Source of the DNA: JBFLXN01 sp040755715 [NCBI: Candidatus Edwardsbacteria bacterium]
Lineage (GTDB): Bacteria; Edwardsbacteria; AC1; JBFLXN01
Length of the DNA: 11,173 nucleotides
Reading direction: 5' to 3'
NCBI GenBank assembly: GCA_040755715.1
Contig: JBFLXN010000085.1
Span: 1-11,173 of the forward strand
Part shown: positions 7,528 to 11,173 of the stretch, piece after piece
Numbering within the stretch: position 1 is the stretch's first letter
How the letters are laid out: every line of letters starts with the position of its first letter
Made by a program: the position numbers and the translations under genes
Notes under the pieces: model-generated
What the model was told of the DNA's origin: nothing
Database searches by the model: none
What the model saw: only the letters and a program-made list of their open reading frames with translations

Positions 7528-7767
7528 ATGTTACACATTACGCTTTGTCCGAGTTGTGGGAGTGATAAACTGAAGCGGGTGCGGCGCAACGTGAGTGGCG
7601 AGTATCACGGCCAGTCCTATAGTGTACCATCGCTGGAGTTTTACGAATGTCCGGCGTGCGGGGAGAAAATCTATGACCGTGAGGCCATGCGCAAGATAGA
7701 GGCTTATTCGCCAGCGTATAGCAAAGCACACGCAGGCATACAGGTTGCCGCAACCGCTTCTGTTTGA
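7528..7767 (+). CDS. YgiT-type zinc-finger protein, probable antitoxin
   Basis: This 79-residue protein carries two CxxC knuckles, C7-P-S-C10 and C41-P-A-C44, spaced as in the zinc-binding N-terminal domain of MqsA/YgiT antitoxins. The region after them is short (about 35 residues), too short for the full helix-turn-helix domain of E. coli MqsA, so DNA binding is doubtful. ATG at 7528 was chosen with GAGGA (7512-7516) upstream. A TTG at 7510 would overlap the toxin gene by four bases and is a possible alternative. It likely neutralises the DUF4258 protein by direct contact. It is the last gene of the array before attC3. Confidence 0.8.
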   Translation: MLHITLCPSCGSDKLKRVRRNVSGEYHGQSYSVPSLEFYECPACGEKIYDREAMRKIEAYSPAYSKAHAGIQVAATASV

Positions 7768-7792
7768 GAGGACGAAAACAAAACCGACGGTA

Positions 7793-7921
7793 GCCTAACA
7801 ACGGGATAAAGCCGACTGCCCTTACGCGCCGGTTTTAGAGGCTACTTGTGCGTTATTGTCGCCGTTTGGGAGCAAGCACCATTCGTCGCAGGCGGGCAGC
7901 AGCTTATCCCGACCGTTAGGT
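7793..7921 (+). other. attC3, 129-bp cassette recombination site at the end of the array
   Basis: R'' GCCTAAC (7793-7799) pairs with R' GTTAGGT (7915-7921). The left arm GGGATAAAGCCGACTGCCC (7803-7821) pairs with the right arm at 7894-7910 (CAGCTTATCCC), leaving two extrahelical A bases on the left arm. The R' bases TTAGGT match the empty locus (10981-10986), so they derive from the target. The long centre, including CTTACGCGC, resembles attC2. Confidence 0.9.
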
Positions 7922-7929
7922 TTGATTTA

Positions 7930-7953
7930 GCCTCTCCTACCACAATTAGAGGC
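7930..7953 (+). promoter_or_regulatory. Leader hairpin that would mask the FG-GAP gene's ribosome binding site
   Basis: GCCTCT (7930-7935) pairs perfectly with AGAGGC (7948-7953), and the second arm is the ribosome binding site itself (AGAGG, five bases before ATG 7958). The hairpin is conserved at the empty locus (10995-11018). A translational control role is inference. Confidence 0.5.
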
Positions 7954-7957
7954 AATT

Positions 7958-9610
7958 ATGAAAAAACTTCTCATCTTCATTTTCTTACTTCTTGCTTCTT
8001 GCTTCTTATTTCTTACTTGTGTTTTCTGCCAGACTACCTATAATCTACAGATAATCTTCAAAAAGGGCTGTCCGCCAGTGCCACCGGGTGCAAACCCAGC
8101 TGGGGCTTCGTGGGGCAAAGCAATAAATGGAGTTGAAGATGTAAATAAAGATGGATTCGACGAGATAGTTGTGGGGGCATTTGCGGATTATGGTCCACCC
8201 AATACCGATACTCTTTTTTGTCACTTATTTCTCGGTGGTAACCAATTTGATACAATTCCTGATTTAGTATTTCGTGATTGGTGTGGCGGAACCAATACAC
8301 TTTCTATTTGTGGTGGCGACCTGAACGGGGATGGCTATAGTGATGTGGCTATTGTTTGCGGCGCAGGGTTATACATCTATCTTGGCGGGAATCCGATGGA
8401 CACCACTCCAGACTTTTTTCTTCCCTATGTTGAAAATGTTTTTGTACCTATTGCAGTAGCCTGTGGCGATGTCAATGGTGATGACACAACAGATTTGATT
8501 GTAGGAGATTACTGGGACCCAGATGGCAAAGGTCAGGTTCGGATTTATCATGGCTCTGCTAATTTTGATTTAATCCCCGATATTATTCTCTATGGTGGGC
8601 ACGGCGATAGTGGAGAGGAATTTGGATTTTCAGTCGGTTCTGGTGGTGATGCAAATAAGGATGGGTTTGAAGATGTGGCAGTGGGGGCTTTCTGCTACGG
8701 TGATGGGCCAAATGCGCCCTTTTCTGCTGGCAGGGTCTATGTCTATTACGGCGGCTCACCAATGGACACAGTCTATGATATGGCAAAATGCGGAGAACAG
8801 GCAGGAGGATATCTGGGAGAGTGTAATGTGGATTTTTTTGATGACAGCGTTGACTTTGCAGGATTGACCGCCGGTTATACCGAATGGAATGGGGCACAGG
8901 GTAAGACCTGGTGCTGGTTTGGGGGAAGTCCAATGGATAGTGTAGTTGATATAGAAATAATTGGTGTTACTGATACCAGTTGGGAAGGCTATTGGGTTTC
9001 AACCGCAGGCTGGATAAACAGAGGAAAGTGTCAGGAAGTTATTTCTGGGGCTGCGGGCGAAACTGTTTTTGGGAGTCGGGGAGGAATCTGGCTTGGAGAG
9101 AAACCAATGGACAATATTTTGGATGCTTACATTATGAGCACGGCTCCGTATAAATTTTTGGGTGATCGGGTAGCCTGTGCAGGCGATGTGAATGGAGACA
9201 CTAGAAACGAAGTAATGGTTTCCAATTATACGAGTGATAGTCTACCTACCGTTTGGGTGTGCAAATATACGGGGCCGGAAGGAACGGAAGAACAGCAGAA
9301 TGCAGAATGCGGAATGCGGAATGCGGAATGTAGATTAATGCAAAACTGTCCGAATCCGTTCAGCCACACTACAGTTATTAGTTATCAGTTATCGGTTAAT
9401 AGCAATGTCTCCCTGAAAATCTACAACCTTGCCGGACAACTGGTGAAGACGCTCGTCAACGAACTAACCTCTTCCCGATTTATCGGGATGAGGTCGGTGG
9501 TATGGGACGGTAGAGATGAAAGTGGAAAGTGTGTAGCCTCAGGTGTGTATTTCTATCGGCTGCAGGCGGGAGATTTCACGGCGATAAAGAAGATGATTTT
9601 ATTGAGGTAG
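7958..9610 (+). CDS. Exported FG-GAP beta-propeller protein with C-terminal sorting-like domain
   Basis: Residues 1 to about 25 form a signal peptide (MKKLLIFIFLLLASC...), cut probably near CQ-TTYN; LASC could be read as a lipobox but lies inside the hydrophobic stretch. Residues about 45-440 hold about seven FG-GAP/VCBS-like blades. Several begin with calcium-loop motifs such as DVNKDGFDEIVVG, DLNGDGYSDVAIV, DVNGDDTTDLIVG and DANKDGFEDVAVG, and many end in YLGGNPMDTTPD-like phrases. Residues about 461-550 form a FlgD-like/type IX-like C-terminal domain (QNCPNPF ... SLKIYNLAGQLVKTL ... WDGRDESGKCVASGVYFYRL ... KKMILLR). Such domains mark secreted or surface proteins. Repeat DNA enters the frame at 9295-9329 and 9467-9494. 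Its ancestral promoter was probably the one at 5284-5312, now 2.6 kb away. Confidence 0.85.
   Translation: MKKLLIFIFLLLASCFLFLTCVFCQTTYNLQIIFKKGCPPVPPGANPAGASWGKAINGVEDVNKDGFDEIVVGAFADYGPPNTDTLFCHLFLGGNQFDTIPDLVFRDWCGGTNTLSICGGDLNGDGYSDVAIVCGAGLYIYLGGNPMDTTPDFFLPYVENVFVPIAVACGDVNGDDTTDLIVGDYWDPDGKGQVRIYHGSANFDLIPDIILYGGHGDSGEEFGFSVGSGGDANKDGFEDVAVGAFCYGDGPNAPFSAGRVYVYYGGSPMDTVYDMAKCGEQAGGYLGECNVDFFDDSVDFAGLTAGYTEWNGAQGKTWCWFGGSPMDSVVDIEIIGVTDTSWEGYWVSTAGWINRGKCQEVISGAAGETVFGSRGGIWLGEKPMDNILDAYIMSTAPYKFLGDRVACAGDVNGDTRNEVMVSNYTSDSLPTVWVCKYTGPEGTEEQQNAECGMRNAECRLMQNCPNPFSHTTVISYQLSVNSNVSLKIYNLAGQLVKTLVNELTSSRFIGMRSVVWDGRDESGKCVASGVYFYRLQAGDFTAIKKMILLR
9295..9329 (+). repeat. Five tandem heptamers inside the FG-GAP gene
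   Basis: GCAGAAT twice and GCGGAAT three times encode the linker residues around NAECGMRNAEC (448-458), just before the C-terminal domain. Because the unit is seven bases, any gain or loss of one copy shifts the frame. Confidence 0.9.
9467..9494. repeat. 28-bp palindrome inside the C-terminal domain coding region
   Basis: Two 13-base arms match at 12 of 13 positions around a two-base loop, with the core TCCCGATTTATCGGGA. In the protein it gives ELTSSRFIGMRSVV, where related C-terminal domains usually have a short turn before the WDGRD strand. It looks like an in-frame palindromic insertion. Confidence 0.65.
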
Positions 9611-9682
9611 CTCTTTCTTTAAAGCGAATAGCGAATAGCAAATAGCAAATAGCGAAAGAGGAAGATGATTTTATTACGATAG
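9589..9682. repeat. Duplicated gene end flanking a heptamer array
   Basis: GAAGATGATTTTATT occurs at 9589-9603 and 9661-9675. Both copies continue into codons for KMILLR and a stop (TAG at 9608-9610 and 9680-9682). Between them, CTCTTTC (9611-9617) pairs with GAAAGAG (9654-9660), enclosing about four and a half heptamers GCGAATA/GCAAATA (9624-9657). The second gene end is not translated because the first stop is used. Confidence 0.75.
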
Positions 9683-9694
9683 ATTGAAAAATAG

Positions 9695-9833
9695 CCCAGC
9701 CTTTTAAGGCTGGGAAATAAAGGAAAAACGCAAAAATAAAAAGGCCGTTAACGGCCTTCAAAAAGATTGTTTATTATTTTCCATTATTCCCAGACATAAA
9801 TGTCTGGGCTATGGAATTACGCCCATAAAGGGC
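9695..9833. repeat. Cluster of four short palindromes, possible terminator region
   Basis: Stems are CCCAGCCTT/AAGGCTGGG (9695-9714), the perfect 18-bp palindrome AAGGCCGTTAACGGCCTT (9741-9758), CCCAGACA/TGTCTGGG (9789-9808) and GCCC/GGGC (9821-9833). The first could end transcription of the FG-GAP gene, but no T-tract follows it. No coding frame is credible here. Confidence 0.6.
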
Positions 9834-9890
9834 TACACTACAAACAAAAAATTCGTCACGCTGGCGGAAAGGAGGTGAGGCACTGGCTTG

Positions 9891-10085
9891 CCCGCCAACC
9901 CTACTTCGGAGCGAAGGGCGGGAAATGCCGGCGATAAAATGGTAGGTCAGACATCCCTGCCTGACCAGACCAATATAGGTAGGACTCCGAGGTTGCCTCG
10001 GAGTCAAAATAACGGCTCCGATTTATCGGAGTCAAAAAATCAACATAGGTTGGACCTGTCCGCCGTCTTGGTGGCGGATAAGTCG
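9891..10085. repeat. Dispersed-type hairpin cluster upstream of the Ycf48-like gene
   Basis: Successive hairpins are CCCGCC/GGCGGG with inner CTTCG/CGAAG (9891-9922), GGTCAG/CTGACC (9945-9966), the perfect 10-bp GACTCCGAGG/CCTCGGAGTC (9983-10005), GGCTCCGA/TCGGAGTC with one G-T pair (10014-10033), and TCCGCC/GGCGGA (10059-10078). Two are preceded by near-identical spacers (CAATATAGGTAGGACT and CAACATAGGTTGGACC), so the cluster looks assembled from related repeat units. It accounts for most of the roughly 590-base gap between genes; 10086-10199 holds nothing recognisable except a ribosome binding site. Confidence 0.6.
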
Positions 10086-10199
10086 GACCGCTACCCGCTA
10101 AGAAAATATGCGGAGTAGATGGGTCAAGAAAATCTGCTCATCAGTCCCGATTTTGCATCAGGGCGATTTTCCTTGACAAAGAAAGGAGAAAGAAGAAAA

Positions 10200-10871
10200 A
10201 TGAAGAGAATAAAAATAGCAATATTATCACTGGCAGGAATGGCACTATTTGCGGCTCAGAGCTTTACAGCCACTTATACAGTGACAAGATGGGAACCACA
10301 AGTTTCTGGAACTACCCAGAACCTCAGAGGGGTTTGTGCTGTGAGTGAGACAGATGCTTGGGCTGTGGGTGAAAATGGCACTGTCCTACATACCACTAAT
10401 GGAGGGCAGACCTGGACAAGTGTAAGCACACCTGTCGGAACCGCTTACCACTTCAATGATGTCTGCTTCGTTTCATCTACGACAGGATGGGTTGTAGGAG
10501 AAAAAAATGCGACACCAGACCAATATCAAGGGATTCTTTTAAGGACACAAAACGGAGGAAGTACTTGGCTTCCACCACAATACGCAGGGGTTGATATTCT
10601 TCCCGGTAAGATTCCCCCCTACACCCCATTTCTATCGGTAAAGATGGTTCTCAGTGCTGGCAAATACAGAGGCTACATTGGTGCAGGAAACGGGAATGTG
10701 TTAAGATACCTTCCCCCGCCAGATGATAAATGGGAGCGCTGTAAAAGTCCGAGCAGTAAATCGGACAGCATTTCTGAATGGTATAACTACCTCTGGGAAG
10801 ACCCGACTAATGCAAATCAGGCTTGGGTAACAGGGGACCAAGGAGCGGTAAGTGCAAAGACTGCCGAGTAG
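10200..10871 (+). CDS. Exported Ycf48-like/BNR propeller protein, 3'-truncated
   Basis: A clear signal peptide (MKRIKIAILSLAGMALFAAQSFTA, residues 1-24) is followed by Ycf48-like propeller units. The first is LRGVCAVSETDAWAVGENGTVLHTTNGGQTW (42-72), the second FNDVCFVSSTTGWVVGEKN ... ILLRTQNGGSTW, and the last begins NQAWVTGDQGAVSAKT. That last unit should continue into a DGGxTW-type turn, but the protein ends at 223 residues with KTAE. The stop codon (10869-10871) lies inside the duplicated block that begins at 10867. The gene was therefore probably cut by the block's arrival, and no continuation is seen downstream. The start is ATG at 10200 with AGGAG at 10184-10188; the frame is open back to 10119 without a better start. 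It is likely secreted or periplasmic; its function is unknown. Confidence 0.75.
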   Translation: MKRIKIAILSLAGMALFAAQSFTATYTVTRWEPQVSGTTQNLRGVCAVSETDAWAVGENGTVLHTTNGGQTWTSVSTPVGTAYHFNDVCFVSSTTGWVVGEKNATPDQYQGILLRTQNGGSTWLPPQYAGVDILPGKIPPYTPFLSVKMVLSAGKYRGYIGAGNGNVLRYLPPPDDKWERCKSPSSKSDSISEWYNYLWEDPTNANQAWVTGDQGAVSAKTAE

Positions 10872-11052
10872 TAGCAGAACTTGTCCCGACTTTGTCGGGC
10901 TAAATTTTGCTACTATAAAAAATTTGCAATTTGTCTTCATTTTTTCTTGACTTTTCCTTAGCAGAGTAGTATAGTTTTAGTTAGGTTTGATTTAGCCTCT
11001 CCTACCACAATTAGAGGCGATTATGAAAAAACTCCTTATCTTCATTTTCTTA
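10867..11052 (+). repeat. Empty copy of the IS/cassette target locus, 186 bp
   Basis: Bases 10867-10925 match 4088-4146 without a difference, 10918-10985 match 5255-5322 with two, and 10980-11052 match 7915-7987 with three. The block therefore lacks both the IS and all three cassettes. It includes the promoter, GTTAGGT, the leader hairpin and the first ten codons of the FG-GAP gene. The reading frame here then runs MKKLLIFIFLRLL and stops at 11061-11063. Confidence 0.93.
10947..10975 (+). promoter_or_regulatory. Sigma70-type promoter of the empty locus
   Basis: TTGACT (10947-10952) and TATAGT (10970-10975) have a 17-bp spacer, as in the occupied copy. The intact promoter would transcribe the leader and a 13-codon stub that starts at 11022. 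Confidence 0.75.
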
Positions 11053-11063
11053 AGACTTCTGTA
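11022..11063 (+). pseudogene. 13-codon remnant of an FG-GAP-type signal peptide
   Basis: ATG at 11022 is preceded by AGAGG (11013-11017), as in the intact gene. The translation MKKLLIFIFLRLL is identical for ten residues to the FG-GAP protein's signal peptide, then ends in TAA. It is probably a truncated duplicate, not a functional gene. Confidence 0.6.
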
Positions 11064-11069
11064 AAATTC

Positions 11070-11096
11070 ATAACCTGCTGATATTTTGCAGGTTAT
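11070..11096 (+). terminator. Hairpin after the stub, possible terminator
   Basis: ATAACCTGC (11070-11078) pairs perfectly with GCAGGTTAT (11088-11096) over a nine-base loop. A T-rich run (11101-11108) follows after five bases, so weak intrinsic termination is possible. Confidence 0.4.
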
Positions 11097-11109
11097 CTGA
11101 TTATTTTTC

Positions 11110-11138
11110 TTGACTTTTCCTCCAGCTTTTGATATAAT
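11110..11138 (+). promoter_or_regulatory. Consensus sigma70 promoter facing out of the window
   Basis: TTGACT (11110-11115), a 17-bp spacer and a perfect TATAAT (11133-11138) form the best promoter in the window. It shares the TTTTTCTTGACTTTTCCT lead-in with the promoters at 5284 and 10947, suggesting a common host promoter style. Its gene lies beyond the window end. Confidence 0.75.
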
Positions 11139-11173
11139 TTAACTCGTTATAAACAAAAACCTTACATCAAAAA

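Noticed and set aside
7846-8043. Open frame of 65 codons over attC3 and the FG-GAP start
   Set aside because: It lies within attC3 and in another frame of the signal peptide, with no ribosome binding site or recognisable protein.
9624-9657. Heptamer array as a CRISPR
   Set aside because: The units are seven bases with no spacers; it is a simple tandem repeat.
7915-9690. FG-GAP gene as a fourth integron cassette
   Set aside because: No attC-like fold with RYYYAAC and GTTRRRY boxes follows the gene, and the empty locus shows that its leader and start belong to the host side of the target.
9888-10118. Open frame of 76 codons
   Set aside because: It is built almost entirely of hairpin repeats and its translation has no domain-like pattern.
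10119-10199. N-terminal extension of the Ycf48-like protein
   Set aside because: It would place 27 residues before a perfect signal peptide, and the better ribosome binding site is for the ATG at 10200.

Overview
The window looks like chromosomal DNA of an uncultured bacterium of moderate GC content. The house genes (1-4000 and 7958-10871) combine an RseP-type protease, a long HEAT-repeat protein, an exported FG-GAP protein ending in a FlgD-like/type IX-like C-terminal domain, and a Ycf48-like propeller protein. The spaces between them are full of short palindromes and heptamer repeats. This mix is typical of candidate-phylum genomes related to the FCB group (WOR-3/Stahlbacteria-like). That placement is inference; no rRNA or other phylogenetic marker is present.

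Layout. (1) 233-1630 is the site-2 protease rseP, and 1816-3999 is a HEAT-repeat protein. A palindromic MITE-like block lies between them and may supply the last codons of rseP. (2) 4147-5254 is a complete IS1-family insertion sequence. It has 13-bp perfect terminal inverted repeats, an 8-bp target duplication, and a transposase split over two frames at an A8C slippery run. (3) 5284-5312 is a consensus sigma70 promoter. From 5318 to 7915, starting at its predicted transcription start, sit three integron gene cassettes with attC sites but no integrase: BrnT/BrnA toxin-antitoxin, a GNAT acetyltransferase, and a DUF4258/YgiT-zinc-finger pair. (4) 7958-9610 is the exported FG-GAP protein, now 2.6 kb from the promoter. 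(5) 9611-10199 is a non-coding stretch of hairpins. (6) 10200-10871 is a truncated Ycf48-like exported protein. (7) 10867-11052 is a 186-bp block. (8) 11110-11138 is another strong promoter facing out of the window.

The most striking result is that the 186-bp block is the empty version of the mobile region. It joins, without interruption, the sequence left of the IS (4088-4146), the sequence between the IS and the first cassette (5255-5322), and the sequence from the recombination point of the last attC into the FG-GAP gene (7915-7987). It therefore fixes the IS ends and target duplication. It also shows that the cassettes entered at a single G^TTAGGT site, with the target's own TTAGGT now completing the last attC. 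The window thus holds both an occupied and an unoccupied copy of one promoter/leader locus. The cassettes would be transcribed from a borrowed housekeeping-type promoter rather than from an integron Pc promoter within an intI gene.

Main uncertainties: whether the 5317 site is a true attI or a secondary site; whether the IS transposase uses programmed frameshifting or is simply broken; and whether the empty copy reflects real duplication or an assembly join between strain variants.
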